A stretch of 21,245 nt of DNA from VAXT01 sp035318925 (GTDB lineage: Bacteria > Actinomycetota > Thermoleophilia > Gaiellales > Gaiellaceae), in the NCBI GenBank assembly GCA_035318925.1, contig DATHDS010000007.1, positions 1-21,245 on the forward strand, read 5' to 3'. Shown here piece after piece: positions 1-8,567 of this stretch. The notes beneath the pieces were generated by a model. That model made no database searches. It worked only from the letters and a program-made list of their open reading frames with translations, and was not told the DNA's origin. Each line of letters starts with the position of its first letter. The first letter of the stretch is position 1. The position numbers and the translations under genes were made by a program.

Positions 1-659
1 TGGTGCTCCTCGATCAGCCCGCGGATCTCGGCGCCGGTGAGGACCTGGTCGATGTCCCAAGCGCGGTCGCCGTCGAGCGGCATGAACTCGATGAACCGCA
101 CCTCGTACGGGTGCTTGCGCGCGAACTCGGCGAAGCGCACGACCTCGTCCTCGGTGAAGTCGCGCAGCGCGACCACGTTGACCTTGATCGGGCGCAGCTC
201 CGGGTAGCGCTCGGCCTCCTCGAGACCTCGGAGGACGGCGTCGAGCGCGTCCCTTCGCGTCAGCTCGGCGAAACGTACGTGCGAGAGCGAGTCGAGCGAG
301 ACGTTGATGCGCTTGAGGCCGGCCGCGACGAGCGGGCCGGCGAGCCGGTCCAGCAGGACGCCGTTCGTCGTCAGCGAGAGGTCGCGCACGCCGGGGATCT
401 CGGACAGGAGCGAGACAAGCACGGGCAGCTCGCGCCGGACAAGCGGCTCGCCTCCGGTCAGCCGCACCTCGTCGACGCCCATCGCGGACAGCACGCCCAC
501 GAGCCGCGCGATCTCCTCGTAACTCAGGACTTCGTCGCGCGGGAGCCACTCGAGGCCCTCCGCGGGCATGCAGTAGCGGCAGCGGAAGTTGCACTTGTCC
601 GTGACCGAGACCCGCACGCTGTGGATCTCCCGGTTCCAGGAATCGCGCAGCGGCTCCAT
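1..659 (-). CDS. moaA: GTP 3',8-cyclase MoaA, partial (3' end beyond window)
   Basis: MoaA is a radical-SAM enzyme that, with MoaC, converts GTP to cyclic pyranopterin monophosphate, the first step of molybdenum cofactor synthesis in the cytosol. Reading leftwards from the ATG at 659 gives 219 codons with no stop before the window edge, about two thirds of the usual ~330 residues. The radical-SAM motif CNFRCRYC (C23, C27, C30) and the SAM-binding TGGEP (68-72) are present, as are the family blocks LTTNG and RINVSLDSL. The C-terminal Cys triad that binds the second Fe-S cluster lies outside. The start is fixed by an in-frame stop at 671-669, four codons upstream. No clear Shine-Dalgarno is visible. 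Instead TAGTCT lies exactly 6 nt before ATG with TTGGGG 17 nt further up, which suggests a leaderless mRNA. Identification is secure. Confidence 0.95.
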   Translation of the reverse strand, partial: MEPLRDSWNREIHSVRVSVTDKCNFRCRYCMPAEGLEWLPRDEVLSYEEIARLVGVLSAMGVDEVRLTGGEPLVRRELPVLVSLLSEIPGVRDLSLTTNGVLLDRLAGPLVAAGLKRINVSLDSLSHVRFAELTRRDALDAVLRGLEEAERYPELRPIKVNVVALRDFTEDEVVRFAEFARKHPYEVRFIEFMPLDGDRAWDIDQVLTGAEIRGLIEEH

Positions 660-694
660 GCTCGGAGACTAGCGGAGGTTTCGGCAGGCCCCAA
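660..694 (-). promoter_or_regulatory. Putative leaderless promoter of moaA
   Basis: On the minus strand TTGGGG (694-689), a 17-nt spacer, TAGTCT (671-666) and 6 nt lead straight to the ATG. This spacing would place the transcription start at or next to the start codon. The -35 is only a partial match (TTG core). Prediction from pattern only. Confidence 0.4.
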
Positions 695-762
695 AACGCG
701 GAAAGAGGGGATGTGCGCCCGCCGACGATGGCGGTGCGTCAGGCTCGAAAGGAGAAGGACAG

Positions 763-918
763 ATGTCGCAATGGGAACAGGAGACACCGGAGACGACCAC
801 CCCGGACGAAGGAACCACGCCTGAGGAAGGCGGCGGCCAGGAGGGTGGCGGCGGCATGGACGGTGGCCAGGAAGGCGGCGGCGAGTCCGGCGGCGAGCCG
901 ACCGACGCGCCGGCCTAG
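763..918 (+). CDS. Acidic glycine-rich microprotein (51 aa), unknown function
   Basis: I do not recognise this gene. It encodes 51 residues beginning MSQWEQETPETTTPDEG. From about residue 23 to 44 it is glycine-rich with scattered Gln, Glu, Asp and Ser. It is strongly acidic, lacks Lys, Arg and Cys, and is probably intrinsically disordered; no signal peptide or membrane helix is visible. The case for a real gene is strong despite its length. A near-consensus ribosome-binding stretch, AAGGAGAAGG, sits just upstream of ATG, and a canonical Rho-independent terminator begins 21 nt after the stop. It therefore looks like a monocistronic transcript, divergent from moaA. No -10/-35 pair could be picked with confidence. 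Bias toward Gly/Glu codons might mimic coding, but the paired RBS and terminator argue against chance. Confidence 0.72.
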   Translation: MSQWEQETPETTTPDEGTTPEEGGGQEGGGGMDGGQEGGGESGGEPTDAPA

Positions 919-938
919 GGCCGACAGCAATCCGCGAA

Positions 939-974
939 GAGAGGGCGCTTCGTCGAGGCGCCCTCTCCTTTTTT
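939..974 (+). terminator. Rho-independent terminator of the microprotein gene
   Basis: A perfect 10-bp stem (939-948 with 958-967, GAGAGGGCGC pairing with GCGCCCTCTC) has a 9-nt loop and is followed by C and six T (968-974). This is the best terminator in the window. Confidence 0.88.
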
Positions 975-984
975 CCCATGTCCA

Positions 985-997
985 GGGACCAGGTCCC
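985..997. repeat. Short palindrome GGGACC-A-GGTCCC
   Basis: A 13-bp inverted repeat with 6-bp arms and a 1-nt centre lies in the gene-free stretch 919-1354. It may be an operator or a fragment of a dispersed palindromic repeat. Nothing in the window repeats it, so its role is unknown. Confidence 0.3.
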
Positions 998-1071
998 AGG
1001 AGGCACCCGGCGCCCGTTTTGGCGAGGCGCGCGACTGTGATACGAACGTGACGTGCGTGGCCTGGTGCGTG

Positions 1072-1320
1072 TAGCGATTCCTGTCCCTCACAACCGCCGC
1101 CTCCGCCTCCCACCCGCGCCTGCCGCGGGTCGTCGGCAAGAAGCTCCCTGCCGCTCGGGTTGCGATCAGGCGCGCGCAGTGCGCGGTCGGACGCGTCCGC
1201 CGGGCGCGGTCGCGCCGGGCAAAGGGTCGCATCCTCGGGCAGAGCCCACGCGCGGGCAGTCGGGTGCCCGTCGGCACGCGGGTGAACCTCGTCGTCAGCC
1301 GCGGCCACCGCCGCCGCTAA
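1072..1320 (+). pseudogene. Relic of a secreted protein's proline linker and C-terminal PASTA-like module
   Basis: The frame ending at TAA 1318-1320 reads PRVVGKKLPAARVAIRRAQC, then a basic stretch, QSPRAG and NLVVSRGHRRR. This is a PASTA-type tail like those at 2663-2872 and 20981-21178. No ATG or GTG opens this frame upstream of the module, and an in-frame TAG stands at 1072-1074. The expected proline linker is present but in another frame: codons 1094-1111 spell PPPPPP and run to the Cys at 1121-1123. The PASTA frame begins at 1123, so the two parts are out of register. 1286-1306 is identical over 21 nt to 2835-2855 in the next gene, which supports shared ancestry by duplication or gene conversion. 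Upstream to 975 there is no matching N-terminal domain. The simplest reading is a truncated, frameshifted duplicate; a sequencing error could explain the frameshift but not the missing N-terminus. Confidence 0.65.
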
Positions 1321-1354
1321 CGCATCCGCTTGCACAGCGTCGTAGTTCTTGACG

Positions 1355-2875
1355 ATGAAGCTTGCGACGATCGCTCTCGCGCTCGGCGTCGCCGTGCTGC
1401 TGGCCGGCCCGGCCGCCGCGGATGCCGGGACGGTGGACAATCCTCACGTCGCGCTCGACGGTTCCGGTAACGCCGTTGCGGTCTGGCAGAGCGACGGCCT
1501 CGTGCAGGCTGGCGTGCGCCCTGCCGGTGGCTCCTGGGGTGCTCGGCAGGACATCTCGGCGCGCGTGGGCGCCACCGACCCGCAGGTCGCCCTCGATCCG
1601 GCGGGAGACGCGGTCGTCGTTTGGGTGCGCTCTGACGGCTCCAACTCCAGAGTGCAGGCCGCGACACGCGCGGCAGGTGGCCCCTGGGGGCCGCCGCAGG
1701 ACCTCTTTGCCGTCGGCCAATTCGGCGGCGGACCACAGGTGGCCCTGGACGCCGGCGGGAACGCGGTCGTCGTCTGGGTGCGCTCCGACGGCTCCAGCCC
1801 CAGCGTGCAGGCAACAGTTCGCCCAGCGGGCGGCACGTGGGCAACCCCGCAGGATCTCTCGGCGGCTGGACTGCACGCCTATGCGCCCGACCTCGGCGTC
1901 AACGCGGCCGGTGATGCCGTCGTTGTCTGGGAGTCCTCCGACTCGCAGAACGGCTCGAGGGCTGTGGTGCAGGGGGCGGTTCGTCCGGCCGGCGGGATGT
2001 GGAGCCCTCCGGAAGACATTTCGGTGGGGGACAGCTCCGACCCGCAGGTGGCGCTCGACTCGGCGGGGAACGCGATCGCCGCCTGGGAGGATTTCCCCGG
2101 CGGCGGCTCGCCGGTAGAGGCGGCGGTGCGACCGGCCGGTGGCGCGTGGGGCGACCCGGAGGTCGTCTCGGCACAAGACGACCTCGCCATCCGGCCACGG
2201 ATCGCGCTCGATTCAGCCGGAAACGCGGTCGCGCTGTGGACCCGTCTCGAGCTCAGCGGCTGGAGCGTGCGAGCCGCTGCGCGTCTGTCCGGTGGGTCCT
2301 GGGGCGCCCCGCAGGACCTTTCCGCATCCGGTGAGTTTGCGTTTCTTCCCGAGCTCGCCCTCAACCCGGCCGGGGACGCGGTCGCCGTCTGGTCCCGATT
2401 CGCCGAATCAAGCGAGGTCGTGCAGGCCGCGACGCGCTCGGCGGGAGGCACGTGGGAGCGCGCGCTGGACATCTCGCCCTTTCCGGGTTCCTCGTATGTC
2501 CCCCAGGTCGCAATCGACTCGAGCGGAAACACCGTCGGCGTGTGGCGGCTGCATACGGGCTCGCTGGCGATCGTGCAAGCGGCGGTCCATCCAGCCGGCC
2601 TCCCTTGGGAGCCGCTGCAAGACCTCACGGAACCGCCCCCGCTGCCACCGCTTCCCGACTGCATCGTCCCGGACGTCCTCCGGAAGACACTCGTCCGGGC
2701 GAGGACCGTGATCGAGGAGAGCAACTGCCTTCTGGGTCGGGTCCGCCGGGCTTACTCGCGCAAGGTCAAGAACGGCCGCGTCGTCTCGCAGCGCCCCGGG
2801 GCGGGCGAGGAGCTCGGGAACGGCGCCCTGGTCGACCTCGTCGTCAGCCGCGGCCGCAGGAGCGCACGCTCGTAG
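1355..2875 (+). CDS. Secreted repeat protein with eight propeller-like repeats and C-terminal PASTA-like domain
   Basis: The 506-residue product starts with a signal peptide (MKLATIALALGVAVLLAGPAAADA, cleaved near 20-23), so it is exported. Residues ~28-425 hold eight repeats of ~48-55 residues with the pattern P-x-VALD-x-x-GNAVAVW, a variable loop, VQAAxRPAGGxWGxPQDLS. Such units are likely beta-propeller blades. A proline-rich linker (PPPLPPLP) leads to a PASTA-like module at ~435-498 (IVPDVL, two Cys, RPGAG, VDLVVSRG). PASTA domains bind muropeptides in Ser/Thr kinases and penicillin-binding proteins, so surface or wall attachment is a reasonable inference, not shown. ATG 1355 gives the cleanest signal peptide; TTG 1349 is an in-frame alternative and no clear RBS is seen. 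The EamA gene starts 11 nt after the stop. The ligand is unknown. Confidence 0.85.
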   Translation: MKLATIALALGVAVLLAGPAAADAGTVDNPHVALDGSGNAVAVWQSDGLVQAGVRPAGGSWGARQDISARVGATDPQVALDPAGDAVVVWVRSDGSNSRVQAATRAAGGPWGPPQDLFAVGQFGGGPQVALDAGGNAVVVWVRSDGSSPSVQATVRPAGGTWATPQDLSAAGLHAYAPDLGVNAAGDAVVVWESSDSQNGSRAVVQGAVRPAGGMWSPPEDISVGDSSDPQVALDSAGNAIAAWEDFPGGGSPVEAAVRPAGGAWGDPEVVSAQDDLAIRPRIALDSAGNAVALWTRLELSGWSVRAAARLSGGSWGAPQDLSASGEFAFLPELALNPAGDAVAVWSRFAESSEVVQAATRSAGGTWERALDISPFPGSSYVPQVAIDSSGNTVGVWRLHTGSLAIVQAAVHPAGLPWEPLQDLTEPPPLPPLPDCIVPDVLRKTLVRARTVIEESNCLLGRVRRAYSRKVKNGRVVSQRPGAGEELGNGALVDLVVSRGRRSARS

Positions 2876-2886
2876 AGAATCGCGGG

Positions 2887-3756
2887 GTGCCGCTCCTGGC
2901 CCTCGTCGTCGTGACCGCGATCTGGGGCGTCACCTTCGTCCAGGTCAAGGACGCGGTGGAGGTCTATCCGCTGTTTGCGTTCCTCGCCGTCCGCTTTGCG
3001 ATCGCGTCCGTGACGCTCGCAGTCCCTGGGACCCGGCGGCTCAGATCACTGGGGCGCCGCGGCTTTGCTGCGGGGATCCTCCTCGGCACGTTGCTCGCCG
3101 CAGGGTATGCGCTGCAGACCGCGGGGCTCGAGCGGACGACTCCGTCGAGCGCCGGCTTCATCACGGGGCTCTATGTCGTGATCACGCCGCTCGTCGCCCT
3201 GCTGCTCTTCCGGGAGCGGATCGGCCCGGCCGTCTGGGTCGGCGTCGCGCTCGCCACGATCGGGTTTGCGATGCTCTCGGACATCCGGGCCGGCTCCGCG
3301 GTCGGCGACCTGCTCGTGCTCGGCTGCGCGATCGCCTTCGGCTTCCAGATCCCGCTCACGGGCCGTTTCGCGCCGCGCTACGACCCGCTTGCGCTGACGC
3401 TCGTTCAGATGCTGACGGCCCTGGCCGGGTTCGCCGTCATCGCCGCCGCCCTCGGCCAGATCGAGATCCCCCGCGGCTGGACGGTCTGGGCGGCGTTGCT
3501 CGTCACGGGCATCTTCGCGAGCGCGCTTGCGTACCTGATCCAGACCTGGGCCCAGCGCAGCATCAGCGCGGCGCGCACGGCGCTCGTCTACGCGATGGAG
3601 CCCGTCTTCGCCGGCTTCTTCGGCTACGTGCTCGCCGGTGACCGCCTCGGCGCGCTCGGCTGGGCGGGATGCGGGGTGATCCTGGCGGGCATCGCCGTCT
3701 CCGAGCCGGCCGCGGCCGGTGTGCTCCGGTTCAGGTTTAGCGCTCGCCAGTCGTAG
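2887..3756 (+). CDS. EamA/DMT-superfamily permease
   Basis: This 289-residue polytopic membrane protein of the drug/metabolite transporter superfamily has two EamA halves of about five helices each. The first opens with the typical LLALVVVTAIWGVTFVQVK; AGFITGLYVVITPLVALLL is the conserved end of half one, and ALVYAMEPVFAGFFGYVLAGD is its counterpart in half two. Members export amino acids, nucleosides or other small metabolites; the substrate cannot be told from sequence. GTG 2887 is chosen because the EamA fold begins immediately there; the same frame is open further upstream but is then only antisense or alternate-frame sequence of the repeat-protein gene. The 11-nt gap to the upstream stop suggests co-transcription. 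The length is normal for the family (280-310). Confidence 0.9.
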   Translation: MPLLALVVVTAIWGVTFVQVKDAVEVYPLFAFLAVRFAIASVTLAVPGTRRLRSLGRRGFAAGILLGTLLAAGYALQTAGLERTTPSSAGFITGLYVVITPLVALLLFRERIGPAVWVGVALATIGFAMLSDIRAGSAVGDLLVLGCAIAFGFQIPLTGRFAPRYDPLALTLVQMLTALAGFAVIAAALGQIEIPRGWTVWAALLVTGIFASALAYLIQTWAQRSISAARTALVYAMEPVFAGFFGYVLAGDRLGALGWAGCGVILAGIAVSEPAAAGVLRFRFSARQS

Positions 3757-3771
3757 GTACCCTGGAAGCAC

Positions 3772-5337
3772 GTGCGACGCCCAGCACCTCGGCCACCCGC
3801 GGTCCTCGGAGTCATGACGGGAGCCGTCGGCGTCATCAGCATCATCTCGGCCCTCACGCCGAGCCTCACCAACCGGATCGATCTCGTCCAGGGGGTGCTC
3901 CCACCCGAGCTTCCCGAGGTCGCGCGCTGGGTCGCGCTCGCCTTCGGGCTCGCCCTGGTCTGGCTTGCCGACTCGCTGATTCGCGGCAAGCGTCGAGCGT
4001 GGCAGCTCGCGGTCGGGCTCGTCGCCGTCGTCGCCGTCGCCCACCTGGTGAAAGGGCTCGACGCCGAGGAGGCCGGCGTCAGCCTTGCGCTCCTCATCGC
4101 CCTCCTCGCCTATCGAAAGCATTTCGACGTGGCCGGCGACCCGAACATGCGGCCGCTCGTGCTGAACGCTCTCGCGTTGGGATCGCTGGTCGGCGTGCTC
4201 GTCCTCCACGAGCTGCACAAGAGCCTCGTACCGGAGGACCTCATCGACCTGCTGACCGCGACTGCGACGCTGCTCTCGTTCCGGGCGCTCTCGCTCTGGC
4301 TTCGCTCCTGGCGGAAGCGCGAGGCGCCGACCAGGCGCGATCGTGCGCGCGCCCGCACGCTCGTCGAGGAGCACGGCCGCGACACGCTCTCGTACTTCGC
4401 CCTGCGCCGCGACAAGAGCTACTTCTTTTCGTCGAGCCGCCGCTCGTTCCTCGCCTACGGGGTCGTCGGCGGGGTGGCGCTCATCAGTGGCGACCCGGTC
4501 GGCAACGCGGCGGAGTTTCCCTTGCTGCTCCGGCGCTTCCGCGCCGACGCCCGCGGCCGAGGGTGGCGAGTGGCGATCCTCAGCGCAAGCCGTGAGCTGC
4601 TCCCGCTCTATCGCGCGGCGGGCTTCCACGCGATGAAGGTGGGGGACGAGGCCGTCGTTCGCACTGCCGACTTCTCGCTCGAGGGCCGTCCGATCCGCAA
4701 GGTGCGCCAGTCGGTGACCCGGCTGCGCCGCGCGGGCTATACGGCGAGCGTGCTCACGGAGCGTGAGGTTGGGCCCGCGCTGCGGGAAGAGCTGAACAGC
4801 GTCTCGGAGGAGTGGCGCGGCAGCTGGCCCGAGCGAGGGTTCTCGATGGCCATGGACGAGCTGTTCGGCGACGCCGGGACGCTGTTCGTGATCGGGCGCG
4901 ACGGGAAGGGCCGCGTCGGCGGGTTCCTGCACCTCGTTCCGTCCCCCGCATCGGGCGGGTACTCGCTGAGCGCGATGCGCCGTCGGCGGGCGACGCCGAA
5001 CGGCCTGATGGAGTTCCTTGTCGTCGAGGCCCTGGCCTGGACGAAGGTCAACGGAGGGCCTGAGGTCTCGCTCAACTTCTGCGTGTTCGCCGATGTCCTG
5101 CGGGCGGGCGATCGCTCGCTTTCCGGCCGGGTCGCCCGCCAGGGGCTCCAGTCGCTCGACCGCGTCTTCCAGCTCGAGCGGCTCCTCAGTTTCACGGGCA
5201 AGTTCTTCCCGGAATGGCGGCCCCGCTTTCTCTGCGTCGAGCGGTTCAGCGACTTCCCGCTCGTCGGGCTCGCCTACCTGCGCGCCGAGTCGCTGCTCAC
5301 ACCGCCGGGGCCGTGGACCCGGCTACGCCGAGCCTAG
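3772..5337 (+). CDS. Membrane protein with phosphatidylglycerol lysyltransferase-like domain (DUF2156/MprF C-terminal type)
   Basis: The 521-residue product has an N-terminal part with about five hydrophobic segments (roughly residues 10-150) and a cytosolic C-terminal aminoacyl-phospholipid synthase domain (~190-510). Family blocks include RRSFLAYGVVGGVALISGDPVG, LYRAAGFHAMKVGDEAVV and GGYSLSAMRRR, then LMEFLVVEALAW and SLNFCVFADVLRAG. MprF/LysX-type enzymes move an amino acid from tRNA to phosphatidylglycerol and so lower negative surface charge. The membrane part is much shorter than the 14-helix flippase of MprF, and no lysyl-tRNA synthetase domain is attached, unlike mycobacterial LysX. 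Amino-acid specificity is undetermined. GTG 3772 is preceded by TACCCT at 8 nt (possible leaderless start); ATG 3814 is an alternative. The stop lies inside the inverted repeat at 5334-5501. Confidence 0.82.
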   Translation: MRRPAPRPPAVLGVMTGAVGVISIISALTPSLTNRIDLVQGVLPPELPEVARWVALAFGLALVWLADSLIRGKRRAWQLAVGLVAVVAVAHLVKGLDAEEAGVSLALLIALLAYRKHFDVAGDPNMRPLVLNALALGSLVGVLVLHELHKSLVPEDLIDLLTATATLLSFRALSLWLRSWRKREAPTRRDRARARTLVEEHGRDTLSYFALRRDKSYFFSSSRRSFLAYGVVGGVALISGDPVGNAAEFPLLLRRFRADARGRGWRVAILSASRELLPLYRAAGFHAMKVGDEAVVRTADFSLEGRPIRKVRQSVTRLRRAGYTASVLTEREVGPALREELNSVSEEWRGSWPERGFSMAMDELFGDAGTLFVIGRDGKGRVGGFLHLVPSPASGGYSLSAMRRRRATPNGLMEFLVVEALAWTKVNGGPEVSLNFCVFADVLRAGDRSLSGRVARQGLQSLDRVFQLERLLSFTGKFFPEWRPRFLCVERFSDFPLVGLAYLRAESLLTPPGPWTRLRRA

Positions 5338-5501
5338 TGCCTCTGCCAGCAATGCACGCCGGCCCCTGGCCCGCGATCACGCGGCGCCAGAGTCCACCCT
5401 CGCCCTTGCCCAGGCTGCGAGCCTGGGCCGCGGTCGAGTGCGGCCTCTGGCTTGGTGCTCGCGACCCAGGAGCTCGGCAGCATCACTGGCAGAGGCACTA
5501 G
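5334..5501. repeat. 168-bp nested inverted-repeat element filling a convergent intergenic gap
   Basis: The outer arms CTAGTGCCTCTGCCAG (5334-5349) and CTGGCAGAGGCACTAG (5486-5501) are perfect over 16 bp. Including the next six positions, 20 of 22 pair (5334-5355 with 5480-5501). Inside are GCCAGAG/CTCTGGC (5386-5392 with 5445-5451) and a central perfect 9-bp stem with 3-nt loop, GCCCAGGCT-GCG-AGCCTGGGC (5408-5428). The stop codons of both convergent genes (TAG 5335-5337 on +, TAG 5500-5498 on -) lie within the outer arms. No ORF of note lies inside. It could be a non-autonomous mobile element (MITE-like), a dispersed structured repeat, or a bidirectional terminator/3'-end stabiliser; no T-run supports a classical terminator. 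No second copy is in this window. Confidence 0.75.
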
Positions 5502-6586
5502 AAGGTCCACTCCCCGTTCTCCTGGACGACCTCGCCGTCGAGCTCGATCCGGCCGCCGTTCCGCAGGTCCTTGACCATGTCCCAGTGGGTCGCGCTCTGG
5601 TTCGTGCCGCCTGCGATCGGGATGCCCGCGCCCACCGCCAGGTGGATCGTCCCGTACATCTTCTCGTCGAAGAGCGTGTTGCGCATGTGCCGCTGGATGC
5701 CCGGGTTGCAGCCGATCCCGAGCTCACCGAGGACCCGCGCCCCTTCGTCGCGGTCGAGCGCGGTCAGGAGCGCCTCTTCGTTCAGGGTCGCCGATGCGTC
5801 GACGACGCGCCCGTTCTCGTAGCGCATCCGGACGCCTTCGACGACGTCGGGCTCCTGGACGGCCGGGAACTCGGAGAAGGTCACGATGCCTTCCGTCGAG
5901 TCTTCGACGGGGCAGTAGAAGACCTCGCCGCCGGGCATATTCAGGTGCCCGTCGTCGACGACGCCCTCGCGGCCTGCGATGCTGAAGCGCAGATCGGTCT
6001 CGTGGCCGACGATCCGCACGTCCTCGGCGGGATCGAAGCGCTGCTTGATCCGCTGCATCTTGCGGCCCTCTTCGTCCCAGTCGAGTAGCACGGCGCCGTA
6101 GAGGAACTCCTCGAAGGCGCGGAGGGTCATGCCCGCCTCCTGAGCCAGAGCCCGCGTCGGATAGCGGCAGGTGACCCACGGAATCTCGAGCGCAAGCCGG
6201 CGCGCCATCAGCGCCTGCGCCGCGTTTGCGATCGCGTTCTGGTGCTCGGGGCTGAGATCCACTCCGTCGCGCGTGTTCTCGGGGGCGCCGATGCGGATCC
6301 ACGCGTCGCATTCGTCGTCGATCTTCAGGCGGATTGGACTGCGCTTCGCCACGAGCTCGGGCGGGGCGGTCTCCGCCCACACGGTCTCGAACGGCCAGAA
6401 ATCCATCCCCGAGAAGCTCAGCTGGACGACCGGGACCGCACCCCGGCGTCCGATGGCACGGATCACTTCCTCGACGAGCGGTCTCGCCTCCGTGCTCCCG
6501 ATTACGACGACCTCCCAGCCGGGCTGGACGTCGACACAGCGGTTGACGAGCAGCTCCGCGTACTGCTCAACACGAGGATCGGCCAC
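5498..6586 (-). CDS. Aminopeptidase, peptidase family M29 (thermophilic metalloprotease type)
   Basis: The 362-residue cytosolic metalloexopeptidase removes N-terminal residues from peptides using two divalent metal ions. Its length and order match family M29 (AmpS/AmpT/PepS, ~360-410). Likely metal and active-site residues are E221 in GGEVFYCPVED, E288 in GELGIG, H315 in TIHLAVG, and H334/D336 in SATHWDMV; these assignments are by family analogy. The N-terminal domain carries the typical WEVVVIGSTEARPLVEEV. The start is GTG 6586 with a perfect AGGAGG four nt upstream (6596-6591). It is divergent from dnaK across a 67-nt AT-rich gap, so the two promoters are adjacent and might share control. 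The stop lies within the inverted repeat at 5334-5501. Confidence 0.9.
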   Translation of the reverse strand: MADPRVEQYAELLVNRCVDVQPGWEVVVIGSTEARPLVEEVIRAIGRRGAVPVVQLSFSGMDFWPFETVWAETAPPELVAKRSPIRLKIDDECDAWIRIGAPENTRDGVDLSPEHQNAIANAAQALMARRLALEIPWVTCRYPTRALAQEAGMTLRAFEEFLYGAVLLDWDEEGRKMQRIKQRFDPAEDVRIVGHETDLRFSIAGREGVVDDGHLNMPGGEVFYCPVEDSTEGIVTFSEFPAVQEPDVVEGVRMRYENGRVVDASATLNEEALLTALDRDEGARVLGELGIGCNPGIQRHMRNTLFDEKMYGTIHLAVGAGIPIAGGTNQSATHWDMVKDLRNGGRIELDGEVVQENGEWTF

Positions 6587-6622
6587 GCTGCCTCCTACCT
6601 TGCTATACTCAGACTTAGATTT

Positions 6623-6645
6623 CTTGTAATCACAGACTCAAGGAG
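6623..6645 (+). promoter_or_regulatory. dnaK promoter region with HAIR-like half-sites and RBS
   Basis: TGTAAT (6625-6630) is a good -10; a weak TTGCTA (6600-6605) is 19 nt upstream. AAGGAG (6640-6645) lies 8 nt before the dnaK ATG. ACTCAAG (6636-6642) is an exact right half of the HspR operator HAIR (CTTGAGT-N7-ACTCAAG). The left half is only CTTG (6623-6626) and sits one base closer than consensus. HspR control is expected from hspR being in the operon; this exact operator is an inference. Confidence 0.5.
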
Positions 6646-6653
6646 CAAATCGC

Positions 6654-8566
<1,913 letters not shown>

Positions 8567-8567
<1 letters not shown>

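Noticed and set aside
3..824. 273-codon plus-strand frame across the moaA region
   Set aside because: Antisense to the radical-SAM motif-bearing moaA and no recognisable domain; it also runs over the divergent promoter gap.
3046..4932. Very long minus-strand open frame (628 codons) opposite the EamA and MprF-like genes
   Set aside because: Its product is a low-complexity Arg/Glu/Ala/Gly/Asp mix without domains, and the opposite strand encodes clear membrane and synthase families in good codon use. It is a GC-rich antisense shadow.
5334..5501. Integron attC site
   Set aside because: The nested inverted repeats recall attC folding, but no core-site R/L motifs (GTTRRRY or its complement) are at the ends, no integrase gene is present, and the flanking genes are convergent rather than cassette-like.
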